Assembly (NCBI RefSeq): GCF_000215955.2
Contig: NZ_AFNV02000006.1
Span: 62,001-126,000, forward strand
Length of the DNA stretch: 64,000 nucleotides
Reading direction: 5' to 3'
DNA from: Salinisphaera shabanensis E1L3A
GTDB taxonomy: Bacteria > Pseudomonadota > Gammaproteobacteria > Nevskiales > Salinisphaeraceae
A program made the position numbers and the translations under genes. The notes below the pieces were generated by a model, which had not been told where the DNA came from, ran no database searches, and worked only from the letters and a program-made list of their open reading frames with translations. Positions 26,435-36,514 of the stretch are shown here, one piece after another (position 1 is the first letter of the stretch; every line of letters starts with the position of its first letter).

Positions 26435-28255
26435 ATGGATATCGTTTCCGCACTCAAGGCGAGCACACTGTTTCGTGAGCTGGACCGGCGTGCGCTACGT
26501 TCGGTTGCCGCAAGTGCCGAATGGCTGGAACTCGGGGGCGGCCAGTATCTGTTTCGCGTTGGCGAAGCCAGCGATTCGCTTTATCTCGTGGTGTCCGGAC
26601 GTATTCGTGTGGTGCAGCCGGAAGAGAATGCGGCCCCATTGCTGCTCGGGGAGAGCAGCGCCGGCGAAACCGTCGGTGAGATAACGCTGATCACGGCGGA
26701 GGCGCATTCGTCGGACGCTTTCGCGTTACGCGATACGGCGCTCATACGTATCTCGCGCGATGTGTTCGAAAAACTCGTCGAGCGCTATCCCAAGGCGATG
26801 CTGCGCGTCACGCGCCAGATCGTCGAACGACTGCGTGCGATCAAGCCGGCGCCGCAACGCGAGAGCGTTCGCAGCGCGCGTACCTATGCAGTAGTGCCGG
26901 CCCATCCGGGTATTGATGTCGCGGCGTTTTCGCGTGCCTTGAGCCGCGAACTGGGTCAGGCCGCGTCGACATTGCGACTGGACGCCGAGCGTGTCGATAC
27001 GGCGCTCGGAAGCGGCGCGGCCTCGGTGGACTTCAATATCGGTGAACGCAACCGCACGGTATCGGGCTGGCTGACTCAACTCGAGGATCGGTATCGTTAT
27101 ATCGTCTACGAAGCCAGTACGCAGCCCGATGCCTGGACGCGGCGCTGTCTGCGTCAGGCGGATCGGGTGATTCTCGTCGCGCATGGTGATCAGCGCCCGT
27201 TTGCATCGCGCAACCTGACCTGGATTCGAGAGCAGGCTTTGCGTGCGCCGCAGGAGATGGTGATGCTGGTGCCTGAAGGCGGCGGCTACTCGGCCCGCGC
27301 ATGGCGCGATACGGCCGGTGCAGTGGCGCAGCACCGTGTTGGTATCGACTTGCCCGCAGCGCAAATGGCGCGGCTGGCACGCATGATCTCGGGCCGGGCT
27401 GTGTGTCTTGTGCTGGGTGGTGGCGGCGCGCGTGGTTTTGCGCATCTGGGCCTGATTCGCGCGATGCAGGAAAAAGGCATTCCCATCGATGCCGTGGGCG
27501 GTACCAGTATGGGCGCCATGGTCGCGGCCATGGTTGCCATGGGCTCGGACGCGCAACAGATGCTGGCGCGCATGCGCGAAACATTCGTGACCGGGCGCTT
27601 TCTCAACGACTATTCGCTGTCGCGTATCTCGCTGATCAGCGCCGAGAAGTTCCGGCGGCAGTTGAAGACCCTGTTCGGCGAGCGGCATATCGAAGAGCTG
27701 GATATACCGTTCTACTGTTTGAGTACGAACCTCACCCGCGGGGTGCCGGTCGTGCACGACCAGGGCGAGCTTGCCACCTGGGTCGGGGCGAGCATGGCCG
27801 TTCCGGGCATTGCACCGCCCATGGTGCATCGTGGTGATCTACTGGTCGATGGCGGCTTGCTCAACGCCATTCCGTTCGACGTGATGGCCGCGATGGGGCG
27901 CGGGCAGGTGATTGTTTCCGACGTCAGCCGCGCCACGGACCTGCGCGTCGAGATGGCCGAAGATGCCGAAACCACCTCGTTACTGGCTTTGGGCTCCAGC
28001 GCACGCCATCTGAACATGTTCAAGATTCTGTTTCATACCGCCACGCTCACAAGCGAGCGGGAAAGCCGCGATATCGATGCGCGGGCGGATCTGGTGCTGC
28101 ACATGCCGGTCGGTGGTATCAGCATGTTCGACTGGGACGAACTCGACGAGATCGTTTTTCGTGCCTATCACCATGCTGATCAGAAGCTCGACGAATGGCT
28201 CGGCACGCGCCGTGATGCGTTTCGAGCGCGTGTGGTGGCCAACCGAATCGACTAG
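26435..28255 (+). CDS. NTE-like patatin phospholipase with N-terminal cyclic-nucleotide-binding domain
   Basis: 606 aa. Residues 1-130 form a cNMP-binding/CRP-type beta-roll (LFRELDRRALRSVAASAEWL, then SLYLVVSGRIRVV). A linker about 150 aa long follows, and then a patatin domain beginning with the oxyanion loop GGGGARGF, the GTSMG nucleophile elbow (GxSxG) and the DGG of the Ser-Asp dyad. The likely activity is a lysophospholipase or serine esterase at the inner membrane, in the manner of bacterial NTE homologues. The start at 26435 lies just after the preceding terminator. The gene converges on dapE with a 4-bp overlap of the stop codons and no terminator between them. Confidence 0.9.
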   Translation: MDIVSALKASTLFRELDRRALRSVAASAEWLELGGGQYLFRVGEASDSLYLVVSGRIRVVQPEENAAPLLLGESSAGETVGEITLITAEAHSSDAFALRDTALIRISRDVFEKLVERYPKAMLRVTRQIVERLRAIKPAPQRESVRSARTYAVVPAHPGIDVAAFSRALSRELGQAASTLRLDAERVDTALGSGAASVDFNIGERNRTVSGWLTQLEDRYRYIVYEASTQPDAWTRRCLRQADRVILVAHGDQRPFASRNLTWIREQALRAPQEMVMLVPEGGGYSARAWRDTAGAVAQHRVGIDLPAAQMARLARMISGRAVCLVLGGGGARGFAHLGLIRAMQEKGIPIDAVGGTSMGAMVAAMVAMGSDAQQMLARMRETFVTGRFLNDYSLSRISLISAEKFRRQLKTLFGERHIEELDIPFYCLSTNLTRGVPVVHDQGELATWVGASMAVPGIAPPMVHRGDLLVDGGLLNAIPFDVMAAMGRGQVIVSDVSRATDLRVEMAEDAETTSLLALGSSARHLNMFKILFHTATLTSERESRDIDARADLVLHMPVGGISMFDWDELDEIVFRAYHHADQKLDEWLGTRRDAFRARVVANRID

Positions 28256-29385
28256 ACCAGCAGGCGTCGCACGATACCTTCGTAGATACGGCTCAAATGC
28301 TCGACATCGGCAGCCGCGATCTTTTCGTTGGCTTGATGAATCGTATCGTTCAACGGGCCGAGTTCCAGTACCTGAGCGCCAGTCGGGGCTATGAAGCGTC
28401 CATCGGACGTCCCGCCAGCGGTCGACAGAAGCGTGTCTATGCCGGCATGTTCGCGAATCGCCGCGCGCGTGGCATCGATCAACGCGCCTTCGCGGGTGAT
28501 GAACGGCGCGCCAGACAATCGCCATTGGATCGCGTCGGTTGCGATGCCGTGGGCTTCGCAGCGCTCCTCCACATGGGCACGGATACTGGCTTCATTCTGA
28601 GTGGGATTGAAGCGCCAGTTGAAGCGCGCCTCGGCAACGCCGGGAATGACGTTCTCGGCGCCGGTGCCCGCTTCGAGATTCGACACCTGAAACGACGTTG
28701 GCGGAAAGAATTCGTCGCCGTCGTCCCAGTGATGGGCCGCCAGATCTGCGAGCAGCGCCAGTAGACGGTGCAGGGCGTTATCGGCCTTGTGCGGGTAAGC
28801 CACGTGACCCTGGCGCCCGCGCACCCGTGCATGGCCATTAAGGCTGCCACGTCGTCCGTTCTTGACGGTATCGCCGAGCGTATCGGTTGAGGAGGGTTCG
28901 CCAACCAAACAGTAGTCGATCGCAATGCCGCGAGCGGCCAGCCATTCCATGACCGCACGCGTGCCGTCGACGGCCGGGCCTTCCTCGTCGCTGGTGAGCA
29001 AGAACGCCACCCGTCCGCCGTGCTCCGGGTAGTTCGCACGGAATCGTTCGGCCGCGCAGACCATCGCGGCAACGCTGGATTTCATATCCGAAGCGCCGCG
29101 GCCGATCAGCCAGTCGTTCTCGATCGTGGCGGTGAAGGGCGGATGCGACCAGTCTTCGAGCGGGCCGGTCGGGACCACATCGGTATGCCCGGCAAAGCAG
29201 AGCAACGGCCCGCTGTCGCCGGCCACCGCCCAAAGATTGTCCACTTCGCCAAACCGCAGCCGTTCTACCGCGAAGCCGGCAGCCGAGAGACGTTCGCCGA
29301 TGAGTTCCTGGCAACCGGCGTCGGCCGGGGTGACCGACTCACGCTCGATCAGCGTGCGTGCCAACGCAAGCGCGTCGCCAGCCAT
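28252..29385 (-). CDS. dapE: Succinyl-diaminopimelate desuccinylase DapE
   Basis: 377 aa, M20 zinc metallopeptidase. Converts N-succinyl-LL-diaminopimelate to LL-diaminopimelate and succinate, the step before DapF in lysine and peptidoglycan precursor synthesis. Metal-site motifs: AGHTDVVP, the RGASDMK segment and LLTSDEEGPA. The closing SLSTAGGTSDGRF/ELGPLN region fits DapE. Its start shares one base with the stop of the upstream ArsC-like gene, and it ends the run map-glnD-dapC-dapD-yffB-dapE. Confidence 0.96.
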   Translation of the reverse strand: MAGDALALARTLIERESVTPADAGCQELIGERLSAAGFAVERLRFGEVDNLWAVAGDSGPLLCFAGHTDVVPTGPLEDWSHPPFTATIENDWLIGRGASDMKSSVAAMVCAAERFRANYPEHGGRVAFLLTSDEEGPAVDGTRAVMEWLAARGIAIDYCLVGEPSSTDTLGDTVKNGRRGSLNGHARVRGRQGHVAYPHKADNALHRLLALLADLAAHHWDDGDEFFPPTSFQVSNLEAGTGAENVIPGVAEARFNWRFNPTQNEASIRAHVEERCEAHGIATDAIQWRLSGAPFITREGALIDATRAAIREHAGIDTLLSTAGGTSDGRFIAPTGAQVLELGPLNDTIHQANEKIAAADVEHLSRIYEGIVRRLLV

Positions 29386-29735
29386 CAGTCCGCACCCGCG
29401 AGGGCCGCTTCATACCGCGCGGCCGAGAAACCGGCCAGCGTCGTGGTCGGTGTTTCCAGAATCGGCCGTTTGATCAGCGTCGGATGGTCGACGAGCACGG
29501 GCAACGGGTCGGCCTCGGTGGCTTGCCGTTGCTTGGTATCGAAATCACGCCAGGTCTTGCTGCGTTTGTTGATAAGGGCGGCATCGCCCAATACCTCGCG
29601 CCACTGCTCGAGACGCTCGCGGGTGATGCCGTCGGTGCGCAGATCAATCCACGCGTGTTCGATGCCCGCGCTCGTCAACCACTGCCGCGCCTTGCGGCAG
29701 GTGTCGCAGCTCGCGATGCCGTAGATACGAATCAT
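29385..29735 (-). CDS. ArsC/Spx-family reductase-like protein (YffB type)
   Basis: 116 aa. The thioredoxin-fold start MIRIYGIASCDTCRKARQWL, a central KRSKTWRDF segment and LIKRPILE match the YffB branch of the arsenate-reductase family. The family lies next to dapE in many gammaproteobacteria, as here. A glutathione-dependent thiol reductase role has been proposed for YffB; arsenate reduction is unlikely. It sits 5 nt after dapD and its stop overlaps the dapE start. Confidence 0.9.
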   Translation of the reverse strand: MIRIYGIASCDTCRKARQWLTSAGIEHAWIDLRTDGITRERLEQWREVLGDAALINKRSKTWRDFDTKQRQATEADPLPVLVDHPTLIKRPILETPTTTLAGFSAARYEAALAGAD

Positions 29736-29740
29736 CCGGC

Positions 29741-30562
29741 TCAGGCGCTGCGCAGCAGCTCGTTGATGCCGACCTTGGCACGCGTGCCTTCGTCCACTTT
29801 CTTAACGATGATCGCCGCATTGATGCTGTAGCGGCCGTTGTCGCGCGGCAGGCTGCCGGCCACAACGACGGAGCCGGCCGGGACTTCGCCATGCAGGATC
29901 TGGTCGGCTTCGCGATCGTAGATCGGCGTCGAGGCGCCGATGAACACGCCCATGGAGATTACCGAGCCCTTGCCGATACGTACGCCTTCGACGATCTCGG
30001 AACGCGCGCCGATGAAGCAATTGTCTTCGATGATGGTAGGAGCCGCCTGCAGCGGTTCGAGCACGCCACCGAGGCCGGCACCGCCGGACAGATGCACGTT
30101 TTCGCCCACCTGTGCACAGGAGCCAACCGTGGCCCAGGTGTCGATCATCGCGCCGCTGCCGACATAGGCGCCGATGTTTACGTAGCTCGGCATCACCACG
30201 GCATTGGGGGCGATATGCGCACCCCGGCGGACCATTGCCGGCGGTACGATGCGTGCGCCTTGTTTTTTGAAGTCCTCGGCGTCGTACTGCGCGTACTTGG
30301 ACGGCACCTTGTCGAAATAGCGGGTATGCCCGCCGTCGATCGGTACGTTATCGTGCAATCGGAATGACAGCAGCACCGCTTTCTTGAGCCATTCGTTGAC
30401 GACCCAGCCATTCGCGGTGGGCTCAGCGACACGCGCCTCGCCGGAGTCGAGCAGGGCGAGTGCGCCTTGCACGGCGTCGCGCACGGCAGACTGTGCATTG
30501 TCCGGGGAGATCTCGGCGCGGTTCTCGAAAGCGTCTTCGATAATTTGCTGCATATCGGCCAT
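29741..30562 (-). CDS. dapD: Tetrahydrodipicolinate N-succinyltransferase DapD
   Basis: 273 aa, close to the usual 274. Transfers succinyl from succinyl-CoA to tetrahydrodipicolinate, committing the DAP pathway to its succinylase branch, in agreement with dapC and dapE alongside. The left-handed beta-helix hexapeptide repeats are visible ([40 protein letters not shown]), as is [19 protein letters not shown] lies 6 nt upstream of the ATG. dapC ends 66 bp upstream. Confidence 0.97.
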   Translation of the reverse strand: MADMQQIIEDAFENRAEISPDNAQSAVRDAVQGALALLDSGEARVAEPTANGWVVNEWLKKAVLLSFRLHDNVPIDGGHTRYFDKVPSKYAQYDAEDFKKQGARIVPPAMVRRGAHIAPNAVVMPSYVNIGAYVGSGAMIDTWATVGSCAQVGENVHLSGGAGLGGVLEPLQAAPTIIEDNCFIGARSEIVEGVRIGKGSVISMGVFIGASTPIYDREADQILHGEVPAGSVVVAGSLPRDNGRYSINAAIIVKKVDEGTRAKVGINELLRSA

Positions 30563-30628
30563 TACGACTCCTTGCTGCGCGGTCGACGAGCGCGCGATTG
30601 AGTGGGTGTTCGGGCGCGAGAGTTTAAC

Positions 30629-31834
30629 CTAGACCGTCAACGCTTCGCAGACGCGAGCCAGGCGCGTCACTGCTTCGACACAGTCGTCCGTCGAAGCGAC
30701 GAGGGAAAGCCGCAGTCGGCCGGCCCCCGGATTGAAACCGTCGATCTCGCGCGCGAGATATCGGCCCGGCACAACGCGCAGGTTTTCGTCGCGCAATGCG
30801 GCGATCGTGAGTGCTTCGTCGCTGGCATCGAATGCCGGCCAGAGATAGAAAGAACCTGGCGGGCGTGTCACCTCGCACAGCGGTTCGATCAATGGCATGA
30901 CGGCCGCGTATTTGGCCCGATATCGATCACGATTTTCGCGCACATGAATTTCGTCCCGCCATGCCGCAATGCTTGCAGCCTGTACGTGATGGCCCAGCGT
31001 GGCGCCGTGATAGGTCCGATAACGCAGGTATTCGCCGAGCAATGCGCCGTCGCCGGCCACAAAGCCGGAGCGAAGGCCGGGCAGATTGGAACGTTTCGAC
31101 AGACTATGAAAGACCACGCATCGCGCGAAATCGTCGCGCCCCTGGGCATGGGCGATGTCGAGCAGGCCGGGTGGCGGTGCTGTCTCGTCTGCATAGATCT
31201 CGCTATAGCATTCGTCGGACGCGATCACGAAGTCGTGTTTGTCTGCGAGTTCGAGGGCGCGCTCGAGATAGGCGCGATCGGCGACAGCCCCGGTCGGATT
31301 GCCGGGCGAGCATATATACAACAGTTGCACTCGATCCCAGTCGGCCGAACTCAACGCATCGAGATCGGCCAGGAAATCGGTATCGGGCAGGCACGGCAAA
31401 TACAACGGTTCCGCGCCCGCCAACAGGGCCGCGCCTTCGTAGATCTGGTAGCCGGGATTGGGCATGGCCACCGCCGCGCCCGGGCGGCTGGGGTCGACGA
31501 GCGCCTGGGCAAACGAAAACAAGGCCTCGCGTGTGCCCGCTGCGGGCAGAATATGTCGTTTATCGTCAATCGATTGGCGGGCTATATTAAAGCGTCGTGC
31601 CAGCCAGTCACCGATCGCTTCACGTAGTGCATCACTGCCTTTCGTCGGCGGATAGTGAGCGATTCCGTCGAGCGCTTCGATTAATGCGGTGCGCGCGACT
31701 TCTGCCGGCGGATGCTGCGGTTCGCCAATGGCAAGTGAAATAGGCGGCTGGCGGGTGTTGGCGCGTGTATCGACCAGCAGGGCCGCCAGCCGTTCGAACG
31801 GGTACGGCTGCAATGTATCGAGACGAGGATTCAT
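30629..31834 (-). CDS. dapC: Succinyldiaminopimelate aminotransferase DapC
   Basis: 401 aa, fold-type I PLP aminotransferase. Features: SLAIGEPQHPP near the N-terminus, NPGYQIYEGA, CSPGNPTGAV, SDECYSEIY and the PLP-lysine segment SLSKRSNLPGLRSGF. Placement between dapD and glnD identifies it as the aminotransferase converting N-succinyl-2-amino-6-ketopimelate with glutamate. Family members often overlap ArgD/AspC activities, so specificity rests on context. It starts inside the end of glnD (4-nt overlap). Confidence 0.92.
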   Translation of the reverse strand: MNPRLDTLQPYPFERLAALLVDTRANTRQPPISLAIGEPQHPPAEVARTALIEALDGIAHYPPTKGSDALREAIGDWLARRFNIARQSIDDKRHILPAAGTREALFSFAQALVDPSRPGAAVAMPNPGYQIYEGAALLAGAEPLYLPCLPDTDFLADLDALSSADWDRVQLLYICSPGNPTGAVADRAYLERALELADKHDFVIASDECYSEIYADETAPPPGLLDIAHAQGRDDFARCVVFHSLSKRSNLPGLRSGFVAGDGALLGEYLRYRTYHGATLGHHVQAASIAAWRDEIHVRENRDRYRAKYAAVMPLIEPLCEVTRPPGSFYLWPAFDASDEALTIAALRDENLRVVPGRYLAREIDGFNPGAGRLRLSLVASTDDCVEAVTRLARVCEALTV

Positions 31835-34503
31835 GGGCCGTTCTTGTCCAGTTCGTTGGTTAGGGTTTCGCGAAGACGGGAGCGCGTTTCGCGATCGCGA
31901 ATCGGCGTATGCTCGCGGTCGGTAATGAAAAATACGTCTTCGGCCCGTTCGCCAATGGTCGCGATCTTGGCGGTTTCTAAAAGAATGCCGAAGCGGTAGA
32001 AGGTATCGCCGATCAACGACAGCAGCCCGGGGCGGTCGGCTGTTACGACCTCCATGATCGTACAGGCACGCTCCGGCGTTTCGCTGAAATAGATCTGTGT
32101 TGGCACGTTGAAATAGCGGCTGCGCCGCGACGCGCGCCGGGTTACATCGATGCTTTCGACTTCGGGGTTGGCAATAGCGGCCCGCACCGTGTCTTCGATT
32201 TCGCGGCGGCGATAGGCGTCCTTGATGGGATGGCCATCGCTTTCGCAGATCACATAAGTATCGAGGGTGTAGTCGTCGTTGGTGGTGTTGATACGCGCAT
32301 CGAGGATCGATAGTCCCAGCTGCGCGAGCACGCCGGTGGCCACGCCAAATAGATAATTTCGATCCCGGGTGTAAACGAACAGCGTGCTGCCCTGATCGGA
32401 AATCTCGGCGACCGATACCAGTGGACCGTCACCATCGTGGGTCGCGATGGCGCGTGTCTGGCGCGCGATTTCCTCCGGACTGTGACGCAGAAAGTAATCC
32501 GGTTCAAAACGTTCCCATACCGCCTTGAATCTAGGTGTGTTTACGCGCGTCCGCGTCAGCATGGCTGCAGCGGCGCTGCGCGTCTCGGCCACCAGCTCGG
32601 CTTCGTTGAGCGGATCGTCCAGGCCACGCTCGAGCGCTCGACGCGTGCTGGTGTAAAGATCGACCAGCAGGCTTTCCTTCCATGAATTCCAGAGATTCGG
32701 ATTAGTAGCGCGTATATCGCACACGGTCAGCAGGAACAGCCGGTCCAGACGCTCTCTGTTGCCGACTTCACGTGCGAACTCATTAACCACCTGTACATCG
32801 TTGATATCGCGACGCTGTGCCGTCATCGACATAAGCAGGTGCTGGCGTACGAGCCAGCAAACGAGTTCAGTATCGTCCGACGAAATACCGTGGTCTGCGC
32901 AGAACTTGCGCGCGTCGACCGCGCCCAGCTCTGAGTGATCGCCGCCACGGCCTTTGGCGATGTCGTGCATCAGCCCTGCGATATACAGAATCTGGGGCTT
33001 GTTGAGGGATTGCATGAGCTCGCTCGCAAACGGGAGCTCGTGCTGAAAACGCGGTAGCACCAGGCGCCGAAGATTACGGATGACGAACAGGGTATGTTCA
33101 TCGACGGTGAGCGTATGGAACAGGTCGTACTGCATGCGACCGATGATCTTGCCGAAGTTGGGCAGATAGCGGCCGAGGATGCCGTACCGGTTCATACGCC
33201 GTAGCGCGCGTGTTACACCGCTGCGCTGCCTGAGAATTTCAGTGAAGAGGCGCCTGCAATGTATTGACGTGCGGAACGTTTTATCGATCAGATGCCGATC
33301 GCGGCGCATCAAGCGCAGTGTATGTGCACGAATACCCGTCAGTCGCGGCCGGGTCTGCATGAGATAGAAGATTTCAAGCAGTGCACTCGGGTGGTTGACG
33401 AACACGTCGTCGGCGGTCACTTCGATGAACCCGTGACGCGACTGAAACCGCTCGTTTATGGAGCGGGCACGCTCGTCATCGCCGAAATGGAGTATCGCTT
33501 CTGAAAAAAGTTGAAGAAGAATATCGTTTAGCGCAGTCAACGCCTTGATATTTCGATAATATCGCTGCATGAACTGCTCGACGGCGAGATTATTCTTCTC
33601 GTCCTCGTAGCCGAGCATCTGAGCAATCTGTATCTGATGATCGAACAGCAACCGGTCTTCGGGCCGGTCGGTCAACGTGTGCAGCGCAAAGCGCACGCGC
33701 CAAAGAAACGCCTGGCCGCGTTTGAGTTCGGTGAATTCGCGATCGCTCAGGAATCCGTAGTCGACGAGCCCGTCCAGTGTCTGCGCCGCGAATTGCCGTT
33801 TGGCGACCCAGGCGATGGTCTGGATATCGCGCAGGCCGCCCGGGGATTCCTTGGTATTCGGCTCGAGCTTGTAGGCGGTTTCGTCATAACGGGCGTGACG
33901 CGCCTGCTGCTCTTCGATCTTGGCCTTGAAGAAAGCGGCCGATGGCCAGATGTGTTCGACCGATGTCGCTGCGCGCATGGCGGCGAACAAGGCCGAATCG
34001 CCAGCGAGTGCGCGCGACTCCATGAGATTGGTCATTATCGTGATATCGGACTCTGCCTGTTCGGCACACTCGGTGGGTGAGCGTACGCTGTGGCCGACTT
34101 CGAGACCGATATCCCATAGGTGTGTCAGAAACCGCTCCAGCGCGGGGCCGACGCTATCGAGCGTGTCTTGGCGATAGAGAATGAGCAGGTCGATATCCGA
34201 GTGCGGCAGTAATTCGCCACGGCCATATCCGCCGACCGCGACTAGGCAGGCATTCGACGAGTCGGCAAGCGCGCGCCACGCGCTGGCCAGAACCGCGTCG
34301 ACCAGCATGCTGCGTGCGCCAACGAGAACGTCTACGTGTGCGCCGGCACGAAAGGCACGTTCAATACGTTCACGACCCGTATCCAGATATTCGCGGGCCT
34401 GGGCGATCGACGCGCCTTCGCTATTGGCCGCGCGGGCAATGAAATCGTCCCAGTCGCCGAGTTCGGCCTGGGCGCGACGGCGCATCTCGACCGTGTAACC
34501 CAC
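31831..34503 (-). CDS. glnD: Bifunctional uridylyltransferase / uridylyl-removing enzyme GlnD
   Basis: 890 aa. Nitrogen sensor that uridylylates PII proteins at low glutamine and removes UMP at high glutamine. The nucleotidyltransferase motif is GGYGRGELLPHSDIDLLI (91-108, Asp103/Asp105). The HD hydrolase domain carries the HDIAKGRGGDHSELG segment. Two C-terminal ACT domains follow (LFVYTRDRNYLFGVATGVLA and VVTADRPGLLSLIGDTFY). The start is a GTG at 34503, immediately after the map stop; an ATG at 34485 would remove six residues. It is followed by the overlapping dapC. Confidence 0.97.
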   Translation of the reverse strand: MGYTVEMRRRAQAELGDWDDFIARAANSEGASIAQAREYLDTGRERIERAFRAGAHVDVLVGARSMLVDAVLASAWRALADSSNACLVAVGGYGRGELLPHSDIDLLILYRQDTLDSVGPALERFLTHLWDIGLEVGHSVRSPTECAEQAESDITIMTNLMESRALAGDSALFAAMRAATSVEHIWPSAAFFKAKIEEQQARHARYDETAYKLEPNTKESPGGLRDIQTIAWVAKRQFAAQTLDGLVDYGFLSDREFTELKRGQAFLWRVRFALHTLTDRPEDRLLFDHQIQIAQMLGYEDEKNNLAVEQFMQRYYRNIKALTALNDILLQLFSEAILHFGDDERARSINERFQSRHGFIEVTADDVFVNHPSALLEIFYLMQTRPRLTGIRAHTLRLMRRDRHLIDKTFRTSIHCRRLFTEILRQRSGVTRALRRMNRYGILGRYLPNFGKIIGRMQYDLFHTLTVDEHTLFVIRNLRRLVLPRFQHELPFASELMQSLNKPQILYIAGLMHDIAKGRGGDHSELGAVDARKFCADHGISSDDTELVCWLVRQHLLMSMTAQRRDINDVQVVNEFAREVGNRERLDRLFLLTVCDIRATNPNLWNSWKESLLVDLYTSTRRALERGLDDPLNEAELVAETRSAAAAMLTRTRVNTPRFKAVWERFEPDYFLRHSPEEIARQTRAIATHDGDGPLVSVAEISDQGSTLFVYTRDRNYLFGVATGVLAQLGLSILDARINTTNDDYTLDTYVICESDGHPIKDAYRRREIEDTVRAAIANPEVESIDVTRRASRRSRYFNVPTQIYFSETPERACTIMEVVTADRPGLLSLIGDTFYRFGILLETAKIATIGERAEDVFFITDREHTPIRDRETRSRLRETLTNELDKNGP

Positions 34504-35268
34504 TTATGCGCTCAGCTGGCTGGGCGTAAGGATTTCAACGCCGTCGTCCGTCACCAGGATCGTATGTTCCCACTGGGCGGACAACGAATGATCCTTGGTG
34601 ACGACGGTCCAGCCGTCCGGCAACACTTTGACGTGGCGTTTGCCGGCGTTGACCATCGGTTCAATGGTGAACGTCATGCCGGCTTCCAGGCGCAGCCCCT
34701 GGCCGGCCTTGCCGTAATGGAGCACCTGCGGCTCCTCGTGGAAGCCCAGCCCGATCCCGTGGCCGCAATATTCACGTACGACCGACGCGCGCTGAGACTC
34801 GACGAACGTCTGGATAGTCGCGCCGATGTCACCCAGCGTCGCGCCCGGGCGGACCACTTCAATGCCCTTGTAGAGCGCGGCTTCGGCGATATCGGATAGG
34901 CGACGCGCCTTGATTGAGGGCGTGCCGGCGAAATACATACGCGAACTGTCGCCGTGGTAGCCGTCCTTGATCAGGGTGACGTCAATATTCAACGCGTCGC
35001 CTTTCTTGAGCGCCTTTTCGCCGGGTATGCCATGGCACACCACATGGTTGATCGATGTGCAGATCGATTTGGGGAAACCGTGGTAGTTGAGCGGCGCAGG
35101 TGTGGTGCCCAGCTCATCGACCATGTAGTCGTGACACAGCGTATTGAGTTCGTCGGTGGTCACGCCCGGCTGAACATGCGGCGTGATCATATCCAGAACC
35201 TGCGCGGCGAGCCGGCCGGCTTCGCGCATCTTGTCCTGTTCCTCGGGCGTTTTGATGGTCACGCTCAT
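34504..35268 (-). CDS. map: Type I methionine aminopeptidase
   Basis: 254 aa. Removes the N-terminal Met from nascent proteins, with two metal ions. Ligand motifs appear in order: NHVVCHGIPG, LNIDVTLIKDGYHGDSSRMY (two Asp), CGHGIGLGFHEEP (His), MTFTIEPMVN (Glu) and the final Glu in SAQWEHTILV. It diverges from rpsB, the usual arrangement in gammaproteobacteria, and heads the leftward map-glnD-dapC run. Confidence 0.97.
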   Translation of the reverse strand: MSVTIKTPEEQDKMREAGRLAAQVLDMITPHVQPGVTTDELNTLCHDYMVDELGTTPAPLNYHGFPKSICTSINHVVCHGIPGEKALKKGDALNIDVTLIKDGYHGDSSRMYFAGTPSIKARRLSDIAEAALYKGIEVVRPGATLGDIGATIQTFVESQRASVVREYCGHGIGLGFHEEPQVLHYGKAGQGLRLEAGMTFTIEPMVNAGKRHVKVLPDGWTVVTKDHSLSAQWEHTILVTDDGVEILTPSQLSA

Positions 35269-35530
35269 GCGTTATAGGTCCTTGAAAAGTCGTCAATGAA
35301 AGTCGGCCGAATTGCGGCCGGTGCTAGCCTGGGAAGGGCCGCTATGGTATAAACCGCTCGCGTTCGCGGCAACGTGACGCCGAGAACGCTTATAAAAGCG
35401 GTCGATTTTACGGCCGTATTCGACATCGAAAATCCGCACGCGTGTCGACACATGAAACGGGGTGCCTGTCTGCAAAATGCAGATCGGTTGTTTCATGGGA
35501 TGCGCGTAAGCCACAACCCGGAGACAATCC
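35269..35530 (+). promoter_or_regulatory. map/rpsB divergent gap with probable rpsB leader
   Basis: The 262-bp gap holds possible -10 elements (TATAAA at 35348 and 35392) without strong -35 partners. A small hairpin (CGCTT/AAGCG near 35390) and a second (CTGCA/TGCAG near 35471) lie ahead of rpsB. In related bacteria the rpsB leader binds S2 for autoregulation. I infer the same here but cannot verify the conserved fold by eye. Confidence 0.35.
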
Positions 35531-36445
35531 ATGAGTCAGATCAGCATGCGCCAGTTGCTTGAGGCGGGGGTTCATTTCGGCCACCGTACCCGTTACTGGA
35601 ACCCCAAGATGGCCCCCTATATTTTCGGCCATCGCAACAAGATCCATATCATCAACCTCGAAGAGACGCTTCCGCTCTTCAAGGATGCATACAACTATAT
35701 CAGCCGTCTGTCCGCCAACGGCGGCAACGTCATGTTCGTCGGCACCAAGCGTGCCGCGCGTGAAGCCGTCGGCAAGCAGGCACAGCGCTGCGGCATGCCG
35801 TTCGTCAACCATCGTTGGCTTGGTGGCATGCTCACCAACTTCAAGACGGTCAAGAACTCGATCCAGCGTCTGCACGATCTCGAGCAGATGATCGAGGACG
35901 GCTCGATTCGCAAGCTCAATAAGCGTGAAGCGCTCGATCTCTATCGTGAGCGCGACAAGCTGGAGCGCGGCATCGGCGGCATCAAGGAAATGACCAGCCT
36001 GCCCGATGCGCTGTTCATCATCGACGTCGGCTTCGAAAAGATCGCCGTTGACGAAGCGCGCAAGCTCGGCATTCCGGTAATCGCCGTGGTCGATACCAAC
36101 TGCTCGCCGGAAAACATCGACGTGGTCATCCCGGGTAACGACGACGCGATCCGCGCGATTCGTATTTACACCGAGATGGTAGCCGACGCCGTTCTCACGG
36201 GCCGTGGTAGCAAGGGCGACTTCACCGGCCAGGAAGACGGCACCGTGGAAGTTCAGGCGCAGGGCGCCGACCACGAGCCGGGCAAGCCGGCCGAGGCACA
36301 GGCCGCGAGTGAAGCCACCCAGAACTCCGTTATTCAGGAGTCCCAGGGTGAAGCCGAGCCGACCGCGACTGCGTCGCTCGGCGACGTGGCTTCCGTGCCG
36401 TCGGAAAAGCCTGAGCAGGCGGACCCGAAGCAGGCCGACAAGTAA
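35531..36445 (+). CDS. rpsB: 30S ribosomal protein S2, with long acidic C-terminal tail
   Basis: Component of the small ribosomal subunit needed for S1 binding. The body is canonical: [44 protein letters not shown] and [20 protein letters not shown]. The family is usually about 240 aa. Here 304 aa are encoded, and the last 75 or so form a low-complexity tail rich in Glu, Ala, Gln, Pro and Ser (from about [18 protein letters not shown] to the end). The gene is intact and followed by tsf after a hairpin. Confidence 0.98.
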   Translation: MSQISMRQLLEAGVHFGHRTRYWNPKMAPYIFGHRNKIHIINLEETLPLFKDAYNYISRLSANGGNVMFVGTKRAAREAVGKQAQRCGMPFVNHRWLGGMLTNFKTVKNSIQRLHDLEQMIEDGSIRKLNKREALDLYRERDKLERGIGGIKEMTSLPDALFIIDVGFEKIAVDEARKLGIPVIAVVDTNCSPENIDVVIPGNDDAIRAIRIYTEMVADAVLTGRGSKGDFTGQEDGTVEVQAQGADHEPGKPAEAQAASEATQNSVIQESQGEAEPTATASLGDVASVPSEKPEQADPKQADK

Positions 36446-36453
36446 TCGCGGGC

Positions 36454-36482
36454 GAGCCGGTGTGCGAGGCGCACGCCGGCTC
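36454..36482 (+). terminator. rpsB-tsf intercistronic hairpin (attenuator-like)
   Basis: A 13-bp stem with one mismatch (GAGCCGGTGTGCG / CGCACGCCGGCTC) around AGG, 9 bp after the rpsB stop. No T-run follows, so it is more likely an RNA-stability or partial-termination element than a full terminator. Confidence 0.5.
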
Positions 36483-36514
36483 GGTCGCTACCCAATCTTT
36501 GCGGAGAATGAATC

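Noticed and set aside
26726-27829. Long minus-strand open frames antisense to the patatin gene, and similar long shadows over eno, pyrG, dnaE and glnD
   Set aside because: High GC removes stop codons from antisense frames. The translations have no family features and lie wholly over strongly supported genes.
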